From Mycosarcoma maydis (lineage: Eukaryota; Basidiomycota; Ustilaginomycetes; Ustilaginales), in contig NC_026481.1 in the NCBI RefSeq assembly GCF_000328475.2, positions 62,001 to 126,000 on the forward strand: a stretch of DNA of 64,000 bases, in the 5' to 3' direction. Every line of letters begins with the position of its first letter. Within the stretch, counting starts at the first letter, position 1. The translations under genes and the position numbers were made by a program. The notes beneath the pieces were generated by a model. That model was given only the letters and a program-made list of their open reading frames with translations, was not told where the DNA came from and did not search any database. This document shows positions 28,312-42,362 of the stretch, piece by piece.

Positions 28312-30975
28312 TTAATAATCGAATGGGACCTCACCCACACCCCCAGCAGAGCCACTGCCACTTGCAGGAGCAACAAAGTCGCTGAGGTCAAAGGCGTTAA
28401 TATCCCTCCTACTACACTTTGCCGCCAGATCGCTCCGGTTCAACAGCTCCAACGCCACCCTGAACGTCTCCCACAAGCTCCCACTGGTCGCGCTGTCCTT
28501 CTCGGCCGCCATGCCCAGCGTCTCCGCTTCAGCTTGCTGCAGCGTCAGCGCCGTGTAGATGTGCTCCGCAGCATCCTGATACATCTTGAGGTTGAGACAG
28601 GAGATCGAGAGGTTAAAGTGACAACGCACAAATTCGGGTTGCAAGTTGAGCGCGTGATGGTAGTACTGAATCGCCTCGGCACTTCGTCCCGAGTTCGAGA
28701 GCGTCGCACCCAGTCGGTTATAGAGCAGCCAGTCTTGTGGCCGAACGGACAGTGCGGTGGAGAAACAATCGACAGCCTTGTCATAGTCTTCGCTCGAGTT
28801 GAAAATGACACCCAGCGCCACTTGGACGTCGGCATCGATCTCGCCCCTCTCACCACCACTACGCACCATGGCAATGAGCAGGCTGGTCAAGCGTGAGTGC
28901 TTCTCCACCACCGAGGCAGAGGTGCTGTGCGACGAAACGCTGTCACTTCGGCCACGCTGCTTGCCTAGGTTTGCGGCATCAACTTCAGCTTTGGCCCGCT
29001 GAACCACCTCGCGGTACTTGTCGTTGCTCTCGATCCATCGTTCGATCGCCTCGTACGCAGCGGTGCGGTCGTTTTCGTTGGTGTAGCTCACAGCGAGCGC
29101 CAACCAAGCGTCCCTAAGGTTGGCGTCAAGATCGAGCGCCTTCCGCAGCGCTGCAATCGCTTGCACCTCTCGTTCGTTCTCCTGCTGCTTGACACCGAGG
29201 TCATACCACGCTGATGCGTTCTGCGGATCCTGCTGCACAGCGGCTTCCTTCTCGAGCACCGACTCGAGACCAGCTGGAAGTCCACCGGCATGTGCGGCAT
29301 GGTGGCGTGTTGAAGCGATGTAAGGATTGTCGCTGAGGAAGCGGTAGACTGGCGCTGGCTGCATGGACGTAGTCGCCCCAGAGCGTTGTGGCAGAGTAAC
29401 GGGTCGGATACCCGCAGAAGTGACCTCGAAGTTGTCCCAATCGCTCTGCAGCTTGTCCCACTCGGCCGTCTGCGCACCCGGATAGCCTCTGCCCTTGGTT
29501 CCTTCCCAGCGGCGACCAACAAAATCGAGCGCTTCGTCCTCCTCCATTTCGTTAGTGGAACGGTTCAGATCTTCCTCCCATCGCCTGTTGAAGGTGCTGG
29601 CGTGCGGAATGTTAGCTCCGAGACGCTGGTATCGCTCGAACTCCTGGGCATCGGCATCATCCTCGCGCATTCGAGCAGTGACATCGCCACCGTCTCCGAC
29701 AAAGGCCCGAGCGCTCTCGCGCATCGCCTGCTTCTCGATAGCCTCGCTTCGTGCATCTTCCTCGGCCCACATATCGTTAAGCGCCTGCTGATTCTGAATC
29801 TGCTGCTCGTTGCGCAGAGCTTGCGGTAGATCGGACTGCTGCACGTTGTTCTTCGCCAGTGATTTTTGTACGCTGGGCGGCAGATGCGAGAGTCCACCAC
29901 TGACTGCCATCTGGTTTGCCCACGAATAGGCCTCTTGTTGCGACTGCGGCTGCGCCTGCTGTGTGGTTGATGACGCGCTGAGATCGTGCGCTCTGGCCTT
30001 GCCCTTATCGAGCGTCGTGGTAGAGGTGCCGGCGTTCTCGACAATGTTGTCACCCTCGATGCCGGCTTGCTTGTCCCGAATCTTGCGCATAAGATCGAGA
30101 AAGTTGCTTTGACGAAACTTTGAGCTTTGGTCATGCTCGACAGAAGAAACGAGTCGACCTGCGGTTCGGGCGAGTTCGTCTCGTTCTTGGGGGTCAGCAT
30201 AGTCGACCTTTTCAGATGGCTTGACATCGGCCGTTGCTGCGGGTGCCTCCGGTGCTGGCTTGGACGAGACTTCGAAAGCTGTGAAGGCTTCTGCCCATCT
30301 TGCATTGTCAAGTTGAGGTGCTGCTATTGCGTGGATCTGATGTTGCTCCTGCAGATGGCTTGGCGAAAAGTGCCTATTAGGTGCAGTGTGAGGCATAGAC
30401 ATCATGCCCATGTGCATCCCCATGGGGATGACGTTGGGATGAATGGCGTGTGAAGAGTGTCGGTCTACGTGCATCTGCTGTGCAGGCTGAGCCTGGACGC
30501 TGGACTGCGAGGCTTCTGCGCTAAGAAAGTCGGAAGCCCAACCGGATTGCACAGCAGCTCGTGGGGCGGCTTGAATAGTCGAGCTCCTCGAAAATGCAGG
30601 ACGGAAGCTGGCTTCGAGATCGGCCATGCTAGGACCTGGTGTGGATCGATGATGTTGGCTCTGCATGGGCATGCGCGAGCCACTCGGCAGGTTGCTACGC
30701 AGCTGCGAGACGTCGAATGCATCGTGGAGATTGCCCTGCGAAGCCAACGGTACTTGCTGCGACGGAGCGTTGAAGAAAGCAGGCTGCTGCTGCTGGGATG
30801 AGGAGGCAGCAGCATTGTGCGATCGGAACGAGGGTGATTGCTGCTGAGCAAATGGACTGGAGGCGAACGTGTCTTGCTGCGCACCGCGATCCTGACCAAA
30901 GCGTTTGCCAATGTTCTGAAGCGGGTTGGAGGGACCGCAGCCTGCGCCACCCGAGACAAGGTCGGACATGGACAT
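28312..30975 (-). CDS. PEX5: Peroxisomal PTS1 receptor PEX5
   Basis: Cycling receptor that binds C-terminal SKL-type signals in the cytosol and docks at the peroxisomal membrane. 887 residues from the ATG at 30975 (CCACCATGTCCATG). The frame extends 31 codons upstream to another ATG, but MSMSDLVSGGAGCGPSNPLQ is the conserved PEX5 N-terminus. Cys13 in GAGCGPSN matches the cysteine that is mono-ubiquitinated for receptor recycling. WxxxF/Y docking motifs include WASDF and WAEAF. The C-terminal half has the TPR array that grips the signal: AWYDLGVKQQENE, AWLALAVSYTNEND, VQVALGVIFNSSEDYDKA, LYNRLGATLSNSGRSAEA, VRCHFNLSISCLNLKMY. The middle is Gln-rich and disordered. Single exon. Confidence 0.95.
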   Translation of the reverse strand: MSMSDLVSGGAGCGPSNPLQNIGKRFGQDRGAQQDTFASSPFAQQQSPSFRSHNAAASSSQQQQPAFFNAPSQQVPLASQGNLHDAFDVSQLRSNLPSGSRMPMQSQHHRSTPGPSMADLEASFRPAFSRSSTIQAAPRAAVQSGWASDFLSAEASQSSVQAQPAQQMHVDRHSSHAIHPNVIPMGMHMGMMSMPHTAPNRHFSPSHLQEQHQIHAIAAPQLDNARWAEAFTAFEVSSKPAPEAPAATADVKPSEKVDYADPQERDELARTAGRLVSSVEHDQSSKFRQSNFLDLMRKIRDKQAGIEGDNIVENAGTSTTTLDKGKARAHDLSASSTTQQAQPQSQQEAYSWANQMAVSGGLSHLPPSVQKSLAKNNVQQSDLPQALRNEQQIQNQQALNDMWAEEDARSEAIEKQAMRESARAFVGDGGDVTARMREDDADAQEFERYQRLGANIPHASTFNRRWEEDLNRSTNEMEEDEALDFVGRRWEGTKGRGYPGAQTAEWDKLQSDWDNFEVTSAGIRPVTLPQRSGATTSMQPAPVYRFLSDNPYIASTRHHAAHAGGLPAGLESVLEKEAAVQQDPQNASAWYDLGVKQQENEREVQAIAALRKALDLDANLRDAWLALAVSYTNENDRTAAYEAIERWIESNDKYREVVQRAKAEVDAANLGKQRGRSDSVSSHSTSASVVEKHSRLTSLLIAMVRSGGERGEIDADVQVALGVIFNSSEDYDKAVDCFSTALSVRPQDWLLYNRLGATLSNSGRSAEAIQYYHHALNLQPEFVRCHFNLSISCLNLKMYQDAAEHIYTALTLQQAEAETLGMAAEKDSATSGSLWETFRVALELLNRSDLAAKCSRRDINAFDLSDFVAPASGSGSAGGVGEVPFDY

Positions 30976-31656
30976 GGTGGGCCACCACGCGCGAGCTTTG
31001 CGTAGTCGAGGGTGTACAATTGAGAGTAGGTGTTGATGCTGATGATGGTGATGGGTTGTGCAAGGCAAGTTGAGGCCATGCGTGAATCACAACGGTTATT
31101 CTGAAGGCAAATCTGAAGAGCCCATTTCGATGGCCATAAAGCCGGTCCTATCAGCCGGTGATACAGCCATGAGCGCTAGACAGTTCGGTCGAAGCCGAAC
31201 GTGGAGCACTCGTGACTGCTCTCCCAAATACTGAGCACAAATCACGAATCGTGGATTTTTGGAGAAACACGCCGTCTCGCGCGACAAGCGTCTCTTTTTC
31301 GTCACTTTCACAGTCATAATTCGGGCGAAGCGTGAAGCACGAAGCGTGAAGGATTCACGATTCGTATATTCACGTCTCTAGGATAAACATTTGCTACATG
31401 TTAGGTGACCTCATACTAACACTCATGTTTAGATTCCCCGGTTCGTGTTCCATGTTCAACAAATCGTAAATCGTCGTAAATCGTAAATCGTGAATCACGA
31501 ATCAACTTTCTCCATTCACGATTCACGATTTCGATGATGTAGCGACAGACTTGCGGCTGTGTGTGGTCACAGATACGATTGTAACGACAGCGACGCTTGC
31601 AAAGGCGATGGCAACAAACGGAGACACGGAAGCTTCAGAAAGAAACAATGAGCTCG
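30976..31656. other. Intergenic, PEX5 promoter, many 7-bp motifs
   Basis: Between PEX5 and the RPEL gene. It is packed with the motif: 31230-31250, 31345-31370, and 31460-31530, where AATCGTAAATCGTGAATC and TTCACGATTCACGATTTC types occur on either side of 31505. No gene seen. Confidence 0.6.
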
Positions 31657-32314
31657 CTACGATTCTTCCTGGTGCGGGAGAATACCCTTCTGTCGGAGCG
31701 CATCTACGTTGGGCCGGGACTCGAGGTCCTTCTGCAGTTGGTCTTCGAGGCGAGCTCTCTCCAGCTCCTCTTTCTTTCCCTGCAGAGCAGGTGCAACTGA
31801 CTGATCCTTGAGGATACCTCGGTTGACGAGGTCGTTCTTGTCGGGTCTCCTCTCGAGTCTTCCTTCCAGCTTGTCTGTCAACTGGTTCTTTTGCAGTTCA
31901 TCTCGCTTGGCTTGCAGAGAAGGTGCCACCGATTGGTCCTTGAGGATTCCTCTGGACACTAGGTCGTCGCGTTCAGGGCGACGCTCAAGTCGTCCTTCGA
32001 GCTTGTCGGCGAGTTGCGACTTTTGCAGTTCGTCGCGAGCAGCTTGCAGAGAAGGGGCTAGGTTGCCAGGCTTGAGGATGTTCTTCTCCTCGAGCTCGTG
32101 ACGGTCCGGGCGATGACCTAGACTTCGTTCCAGTCGCGCACGATCTTCTTCCGAGAGAGGGCTCTTGGGAGGATGATCAGCCGTACCGCTAGCGGCGTTG
32201 GCAGCGGCGATGTCGAGGTTGTTGATCGTGGCTGTCGTGGGCAAGTGCAGGGCACGAGTTCAGCTTTGAGTTGCTGTTTTCGCTTAGCCCGTGGGCTGCC
32301 AGGTACTCACCCAT
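31657..32314 (-). CDS. RPEL-repeat protein, predicted G-actin binder
   Basis: 192 residues. Start codon and one further base lie in their own exon (32311-32314), followed by a GTGAGT...GACAG intron and exon 2 at 31657-32231. The frame visible in exon 2 alone would start at a TTG, so the spliced start is preferred. Four RPEL repeats make up most of the protein: SLGHRPDRHELEEKNILK, RLERRPERDDLVSRGILK, RLERRPDKNDLVNRGILK and DLESRPNVDALRQKGILP, spaced by LQ-rich helices (APSLQAxRDELQKxQL). RPEL motifs in animals (MRTF, Phactr) bind monomeric actin. In this small protein no other domain is present, so a role as a G-actin buffer or sensor is inference. Confidence 0.88.
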
Positions 32315-32873
32315 TGGTGCGATGCGCGAAGTGCAGATGCTGTGGCTGATGATGATGCTTGGGATGGTAGTTGGAATGAGTTGCTAGCTGGCACCATGAA
32401 CGTCACACGTCAAACCTTCAGGGGCTCAGCACAGCCAAATCAGCCGCTAGTTCTACCGCTCGGGCCTCCCTTACGAGACTCTCTCCACATTCACGATTCT
32501 TTTTTATTTTACTGTATTTGTTTGGAGGCATGCGACCTGTGTGTGTTGCGTGTTGTCTCTCGTTTGTGGCTGCACTACACGCTAGCCTTTCCTCTCGGTC
32601 AAGTCGCTCGCATCTTTTAGACTCTACTCTGATATGGGTAGCATTCACGATTCACGCACACGCATGACAATCGTGAATTCACATCAAACTCGTGACTGGC
32701 ACGCTTGCCCGTCCAACCCAACACACAGTCATGACTTTGCCGCTGGAACAGACAGCACTCATCGATCTCAATGCTTTCTAATGACTCTGACATTAGAGCT
32801 TGAAACATGCCAGAAGCGTACAATATATTGTGCGTTGGTGGGCGTGCGCCGAGAAGGAAACGCGAAGCTTGGA
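32315..32873. other. Intergenic between RPEL gene and TOP1
   Basis: Presumed promoter of the RPEL gene and 3' UTR of topoisomerase I. TTCACGATTCACGCACACG-type motif near 32645. No gene seen. Confidence 0.5.
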
Positions 32874-35800
32874 CTAAACTACAGCGGCAAGCGGCTTATC
32901 TTCGTCATCGCTGCTATCGCTGCTTAAATCGTCATCGCTCTCTTCGGTCTTGTCCACCGCCTTGATCGGCTTGCTCATCTTGCGGTCCGCAGAGGTCTGC
33001 TTCTTGAGAACACAGTTGACTTTGGGTTGCGCCTCCTTCGAGTCGGCGGCATCTGTCATGGCTGCCATCGAACCGCCCTTCTGGCCCTTGCGCTCAGCAG
33101 AGTCGAGCTTGCGCATCTTGGACTGGGCATCCTTGACGAAGACCCACTTGGCCGAAATGTCGCGGCCGTCGTCGCCCGAAGCAGCCCACTTGAACTTCTT
33201 CTGCAGCGCATTAGCAAAGAACTGACTGATATTCATCACCTGCAACCCAAGTTCCATCTTCTCGCTGTCGCCCGTCGAGTTGGCAAGACCTGTCTTGGCG
33301 GCTCTCTTCTTGCTAGCGGCGCCCTTGGCGTCTTTCTTCTTGGGCTTGATGTCGTTTTCTTCCTCCTCCTTCTTGACCTTCTTCTTGGGTGCAGCCTTGC
33401 CCTGCCCGAGATCGCTAAGACGGTCGTCCCATTCTTTGAGCCAAGCGAGCGTGATACGAGGATCAATGTAGTTGAGCTTGGACGTGCTCAGCGCCACATC
33501 CGATGTATTGTTCTTGTTGACCAGCTCCGCCTCTTGCTTCTTGATCATCTCATACTTGCTTAGGATCTTCTTGGCCGAACTGACAAAGTTACAGCTGGTG
33601 GCTTGCGACTTGTTGGTCTTGCGTTCCTTTTCAAGTCGTTTAGCCGTCTCGTTGAGCGCTTTGAGCTCCTCGTCGACCTGCTTCTTGTCCTTGAAGCCCT
33701 TGATCGACGATCGCACCTCCTCTTCGACATTTTTGGCCTTCTTGCCCTTTTTGGGTGTACCGTCGTCGCCGGTGAGACCTTTCTGTTCCAGCTGGTACTG
33801 CAGCTCGGACTGCTGGCGCTTAAAAGTCGACTCGAGCTTGGACTTTTTATCTGAGATCATCTGCTCCTCGTACTGCTTGACTTTTTCGGCGTCCAGATCC
33901 TGCTTCTGCATGATCTTGTCAAACTGCTTCATGAAAGGGTGCTCTTTGACCTTGAACTCCTTTTTCAACTCGCTGACTTTGTGGAAGGTCAGGATCTTCT
34001 GCTGCTCCTTCATGATCTCGTAGCGGATCTGGAAGATCTTGTCCTGCGTACGTTCAAGATTGCGGTTGAGTAACATAGGGTTCACCGTCTTTTGATGGTT
34101 GCACAGGATGGCCACCTGTCGATTGGCTTCGTTGTAGGCCAGACGCAGGTTGGTCTGGTTGATCTCGCGCTCGGCTGCGTTGGGCCGTGACTTGAGCCAT
34201 TCTTCGGTCTGCTCGAGCAAGCCCTGGAATGTGACGGAAGCATTGTAGGTACGGAAGACCTTGGCGCTCAAGCCTTTCATGTACTTGGACAGGAACTGGT
34301 TGACCGAGTTCGGCTGAAGCGGCTGCATCTTGCCGCTCCCGGACTCGGGAGCGCAAAAGATGGGATCCGAAGGCTTCTTGCGTACATAGTTGCCACTCTT
34401 GTCCTTCATGCCGTTGCTCTTGAGAAACATGGCAATGTTCTTGAAGACGTCAGGATTGGTGATCTTGAGATCCTCTTCGAACTTCATCGAGTCTTTGCCT
34501 AGGAACTCCAGGTGAATGGTGTCGGGCATCTTGATCTGTGCGTGCTCGCAACGCAACGAACAGACGCCGTACGTCTCGGCCTCATCTTCGCCCTTCTCGT
34601 TACCGGCACGCAGCGAAAAGTTGTCGATCAGCCAGACGATGGTGGCGATCTGTCGTTCGTGTCGCACCTTGGACTTGAGATTCTTGTTGACGTCGCGACG
34701 AATCTGTTTAACAACTGTGTCGAGCTTTCGCGCCTTTTCAAACTTTTCACGGTCCGAGTTGGTCTTGAAGTTGGAAGTGGCGTCGAGGAAGACGTACTTG
34801 TACTGGCCGTTGATGTTTTCCTTCCAGTAGGCGAGCCAGGTGACGTCCTTTTTTTCGACGACTTCGGCCCAATCACCCATGCCTGCCGGAGGCTGTGGAG
34901 CAGGATGATCTGCACTGTGGTTGATGGTAATGTCGCCGGGCGAGATGCGACGTTTGACCTTGCCTGCTTTAGGATGCGCACCGCGACCGAGGAAGAGACC
35001 GGGAGGCTCGACATTGACATTACCCACACGCTGCTCGACGCCATCAACGAGGCAGATCTTCCACTTGGTCTCTTCGGCCTTGCGCTCTTCAATCTCGCGC
35101 TTGCGTGCCGAGGGAGCCAAAGCCTTTTTGCGTTCGAGCTCGGCATCCTTGAGACTGCGCCAGTAGTTGTACATATCACGGAAGTCGAGCTTGTCGAAGG
35201 ACTTGATCTGTGTGCCATCTCTAGGGGGATACTTTTTGAGATCCGTCTTGAAATCGTCAAAGAAATTGCGGTTGAAGATAGCATTTTGGGCATGTTGTGT
35301 CTCGAGTTTGACGGCATAGAACATGGCGATCTCTTCGGTTTGCCATGGCAGATCAACTGGCCTCCCGTCGTACTTGAGCTTGACATCCTTGGGCAAGGGT
35401 TGATATGGATCGGGGAAGCGGGGACCCTTGTGGATGAGTACGTCCCACTTCTTTTCACCTGAGCCGGTGATGGACATGGTCTTGGGGGGCTTTCGATTCG
35501 ACTTGGACGATTTGCTCAATGGTTTATCGTCATCATCATCATCATCATCGTCGTCTTCTTCGTCGTCGTCGTCGCCTTCGTCGTCATCGTCGTCATCGTC
35601 TTCGTCATCATCACTACCGTTGCTCTTCTTGACGAGGGCTGTGAGTGGCGCGTCCGAATCCGAGTCTGAGTCGTCATCGTTGTCATCGTTGTTGCTGCTG
35701 CCGCTGCGTTTTTGGACGCCATTCTGCGATGAGACGGTCGAGGTAAGAGGAGCGTCGCTGTCACTGTCCTCTACCTTTGGCCTTTTGGCGAGAGGCTTCT

Positions 35801-35933
35801 CTTCGTCGTCGTCGGAGCTCACTTCACTACCGCTGAAGAGACTTGGCTTGGCTGAACGTTTTGCCTTTCCATTGGTCGAGGTCGACGCAAACGACGCAAG
35901 CATGGGTTCATTCTTGACTTGAATGCTGTTCAT
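32874..35933 (-). CDS. TOP1: DNA topoisomerase I (eukaryotic type IB)
   Basis: Nuclear enzyme that nicks and relaxes supercoiled DNA through a 3'-phosphotyrosine. 1019 residues from the ATG at 35933 (MNSIQVKNEPML); the frame continues upstream but with unrelated basic sequence. The N-terminal quarter is disordered and highly acidic (an Asp/Glu run from TCA/TCG repeats at 35525-35620 on the plus strand). The core follows: FPDPYQPLPKDVKLKYDGRP, KWKICLVDGVEQRVGN, and the catalytic-arginine segment SLRAGNEKGEDEAETYGVCS. A coiled linker leads to the active-site block SKLNYIDPRITLAW with Tyr822. After the tyrosine the protein continues for about 197 residues, against about 42 in human. A Lys/Glu-rich insert of about 65 residues separates WLKEWD from FFANALQKKFKWA, and an acidic tail follows. 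Confidence 0.95.
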   Translation of the reverse strand: MNSIQVKNEPMLASFASTSTNGKAKRSAKPSLFSGSEVSSDDDEEKPLAKRPKVEDSDSDAPLTSTVSSQNGVQKRSGSSNNDDNDDDSDSDSDAPLTALVKKSNGSDDDEDDDDDDDEGDDDDEEDDDDDDDDDDKPLSKSSKSNRKPPKTMSITGSGEKKWDVLIHKGPRFPDPYQPLPKDVKLKYDGRPVDLPWQTEEIAMFYAVKLETQHAQNAIFNRNFFDDFKTDLKKYPPRDGTQIKSFDKLDFRDMYNYWRSLKDAELERKKALAPSARKREIEERKAEETKWKICLVDGVEQRVGNVNVEPPGLFLGRGAHPKAGKVKRRISPGDITINHSADHPAPQPPAGMGDWAEVVEKKDVTWLAYWKENINGQYKYVFLDATSNFKTNSDREKFEKARKLDTVVKQIRRDVNKNLKSKVRHERQIATIVWLIDNFSLRAGNEKGEDEAETYGVCSLRCEHAQIKMPDTIHLEFLGKDSMKFEEDLKITNPDVFKNIAMFLKSNGMKDKSGNYVRKKPSDPIFCAPESGSGKMQPLQPNSVNQFLSKYMKGLSAKVFRTYNASVTFQGLLEQTEEWLKSRPNAAEREINQTNLRLAYNEANRQVAILCNHQKTVNPMLLNRNLERTQDKIFQIRYEIMKEQQKILTFHKVSELKKEFKVKEHPFMKQFDKIMQKQDLDAEKVKQYEEQMISDKKSKLESTFKRQQSELQYQLEQKGLTGDDGTPKKGKKAKNVEEEVRSSIKGFKDKKQVDEELKALNETAKRLEKERKTNKSQATSCNFVSSAKKILSKYEMIKKQEAELVNKNNTSDVALSTSKLNYIDPRITLAWLKEWDDRLSDLGQGKAAPKKKVKKEEEENDIKPKKKDAKGAASKKRAAKTGLANSTGDSEKMELGLQVMNISQFFANALQKKFKWAASGDDGRDISAKWVFVKDAQSKMRKLDSAERKGQKGGSMAAMTDAADSKEAQPKVNCVLKKQTSADRKMSKPIKAVDKTEESDDDLSSDSSDDEDKPLAAVV

Positions 35934-37998
35934 CGTGCAGGCGCAGGAGTTGCAGTGATCGGTTGGAGCAATGCTGGGTCGAAGGGGGGCCAGCGGCGTT
36001 CGACGATATAGACTTCCGTGGACGATTCGTACGAGGCTGGTGAGATACGTAGACGCGTGCCTCAAGTGGAAGCTGCGATGCGAGTTTGGAAAGAAGCTAG
36101 GATGGTACCAGCTGTGTGTCTTTATTCGGTGGTGGATAATTGGGCTCGATGCTGGGAACAACAGTTACGAACAGGGTCACTTTTTCGGACCAAGCCGCAG
36201 AGCAAGCTGTGGATCGTGAAGTACAGAGAATGTAGAGAGAAAGGGAGCACGCGTGTAGGTCGACGAGCAGCACCGCAAGTATAGAGCAGATGCGGCGATG
36301 AGCTATGTGAGTCAGATGCTATGCGCCTGCGGAGATGTCGTCCGATTGGACCGCGTGTGAGTGTGACTTTGAAGGAAGACTAATGAATTGATTGATCGGT
36401 GAATGCAGGAGTGGGAAGAGCGAAATGCGAGATGCAAAATGCGAGCAGGTGCCGATGTGAAGGTAGAGAAGAGAGGAGCGAGCGAAAGACAAGAGCGTGT
36501 GAGATTTGTGAGCACTGAGGTTGAGTCGGCTGTGTGTTCAAGCCGATGTATATACAAGAGCACAACGCATCGGTAAAGAAAACGCAAATTGGTGACAGAC
36601 GCGGACGGTGTTGTTTGTTTGTGACGGCGGCAGAAGCGTGAAGAGGAAGCAACCTTTTTTGTATTGGGCTGTCTGTCTCTTTTTTCTCGCCCTTTCTTCC
36701 CGCTTCGCGATGGAGTGTGTCGGATTTTGGTTGTAGCAAGTCACGAGTCGTCAGTTCACGTTTCAGTTGTAGGACGCGCGTGGAGGACCGAGCGAGATGG
36801 CTACTCACAAGACTTACGTTAGCGTAGTTAGTCCCACAAAATCACAGACAGAATGGCTGGGTTCTTCTTGAGGACTCACTCTGAGCAATCACGAGCTACG
36901 AATCAAAATGTGGATGTAAGACAGACACTTCCCACGTCACTGAACCAGAGTCTAGATCACGTTGCACTTGACGCGTATATGGTTGATGATGGCTCTTTGG
37001 TTTCCGTCCTATGAAAGGCAACCAGCTCGATCCGTTTTGTACCCCCTTCAAGAATCAGAGTGTCATGGAGCTTCATTGAATTCAGTCAGCTCTTTCCTCT
37101 TTCGTGTGTATTCCAGTCGTCAATCCAGCTAAGGTAGTCCAGCTCGGGTGGACTTCAACGATCAGAAAGAAGCGCTCACTCGTGACTGTTTCGCTCCGCA
37201 AAACGTCTTTCGCGACGGCCTTCACGAAAGAAAACGATGTGCTGACCTGTGCGAGCCAACAACGACGGAGTAACACGACGGTATGAAAATGCCGAATGCG
37301 TCTCGCCGATCGCGCTAAACGAAATGCGTTGGCTCGCAGGCAAGAGGTCTTTTTTGGTCAACTTAGCTGGCAAAGCTCCAAATTTCATCTTGTCTCTCCT
37401 CTCTGTTTCACACTCGCACGAAAAAGCCAACTAATTCGGGTCCGCAAGACCCAATCGACAGCTCCACACAATCGTGAATATTTCACGTCCACTCACCATT
37501 TGATGTTAGTCACATCGTCGATCCTCACCCTCGTCCAATCTCATCTCTGCAAGGATCCCTGCAACTGCCTCGCGAAGCCTCATTGACCGGTAAGTTGAGA
37601 ATCGACAGCCGCATCGAGCAAATCAATCACTCAGCTCGCATCACTCGATCCAGCCTGCAGCAGCAGCAGCAGCAGCAGCAGAAGAAGAAGAAGAAGAAGA
37701 AGAAGAAGAAGAAGAAGACGCACAAGTTATCGAGATAGATCTCGAACCTTAGAACAGACGGAACTGGCCTTGGTGCAGCAGCAGCGCTTGATATGCACAA
37801 CTCGCATCGATGATTCCGGCTCAACCTTGATCTGTTCGACTTGCTCTAGTACATGAATCAAGCTGAACAGTCACCTAACTTCGCATTCGCTCTTGCTTCC
37901 ACTCCTATCGACGATCCTTCTGGCAACGTGATTTCGCCTCGAAACTCGCTTACATCAGGCATCTACAAATACTATCATCTTGACATACACTCGCAATC
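35934..37998. other. Intergenic, TOP1 promoter and NDUFB3 upstream region
   Basis: Two kilobases with no recognisable gene. The TOP1 side is GA-rich on the plus strand (pyrimidine-rich upstream of the gene). At 37654-37717 a (CAG)n run passes directly into an (AAG)n run, about 64 bp in all, some 280 bp upstream of the complex I subunit start. CATTGACCGGTAAGTTGAG near 37582 could be a splice donor of a 5' UTR intron, but I cannot prove it. Confidence 0.45.
37654..37717. repeat. (CAG)n(AAG)n microsatellite
   Basis: Compound trinucleotide repeat, CAG then AAG, in the region upstream of the complex I B12 gene. Frames across it give poly-Gln/Lys or poly-Phe/Cys artefacts. Confidence 0.95.
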
Positions 37999-38214
37999 AT
38001 GTCGCAACTCTACCGCGACCCATGGGCCAAGCGCGAGGCATGGCGCAAGCACCCCGTCTTCTCTCACCGTTTCTTTGCACGTAACATCTTCCCCGGTTTC
38101 GGATTGGGACTCGGCGCGTTCGCAGTGTACCTTGCGATCGACACCATTACACATCCTTCCAACATTGAGAAGCTCAAAGAAGACGCTCGCAAGCAGACTG
38201 GCCGCGATCACTAG
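37999..38214 (+). CDS. NADH:ubiquinone oxidoreductase B12 subunit (NDUFB3 family)
   Basis: Accessory subunit of the membrane arm of mitochondrial complex I. 71 residues in one exon: MSQLYRDPWAKREAWRKHPV is the family's N-terminal DPWARREAWR motif, followed by FFARNIFPGFGLG and one transmembrane segment (GLGLGAFAVYLAIDTI), then a short charged tail. Length and order match fungal B12 proteins. The ATG at 37999 is chosen because it directly precedes the conserved block; an upstream frame starting 37853 is out of register and not conserved. Confidence 0.9.
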   Translation: MSQLYRDPWAKREAWRKHPVFSHRFFARNIFPGFGLGLGAFAVYLAIDTITHPSNIEKLKEDARKQTGRDH

Positions 38215-41683
<3,469 letters not shown>

Positions 41684-42362
41684 AAGCTCATGCTGACGTA
41701 CAACTTAGACCTCTCTGTACTTGCACATCCGCATCAGACCCTCATACACGTTTGCTAAGCAATCCCACAATCCGCCACGACCGCATCCCTTTTTCCCTCT
41801 CGTGTTGTTACTCAAGTGCTTCCTCTTGAACTGCTCATTTCAAACTTTCGTCTTGCAGCGATTCGCAGCAGCACTTCTCCTTGGGATCCTCCTCTCCGAG
41901 CATCTGCATCCCCGCAACATGCTCGGACTCGTGACTTGATTCAGCGAGTATACGGCAACATAACAGACGTGTGTTGAGAGACCAAGGTCTGTCGAAAGAG
42001 GCCCATACAGTGTGCAGGAGCAACAAAGCGGCATCGTTTACCAATCAAAGCCAACAAGGGCGAACACGCGTGCAATGGCAAGCAAACCAACAACTGGGCC
42101 AAATGAATGTATTCACGATTGGATCGCAATTAGGATGACCGTAAGATTGCATGGAAAACCAAGACAGAGACTAGAGCAAAGAGTGTGAGTTGTATAATAG
42201 ATGTACATGAACAATCGAAGACAAAAAAAGAGAGTGAGAGTTGGGGAAAGGACCATAGAGAGCGGGTGCCAGCTGTCGCCTTGCAAAAGGGGAGGCACTA
42301 CGCGCAGCCTCGGTCATCTTCCTCTTCTATGAAAACGAAGAGCTGGGGGGCAACGGGTGCGA
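41684..42362. other. Intergenic between MET3 and the repeat-protein gene
   Basis: Convergent 3' ends of the two genes; about 0.7 kb, presumably both 3' UTRs. Nothing else recognised. Confidence 0.5.
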
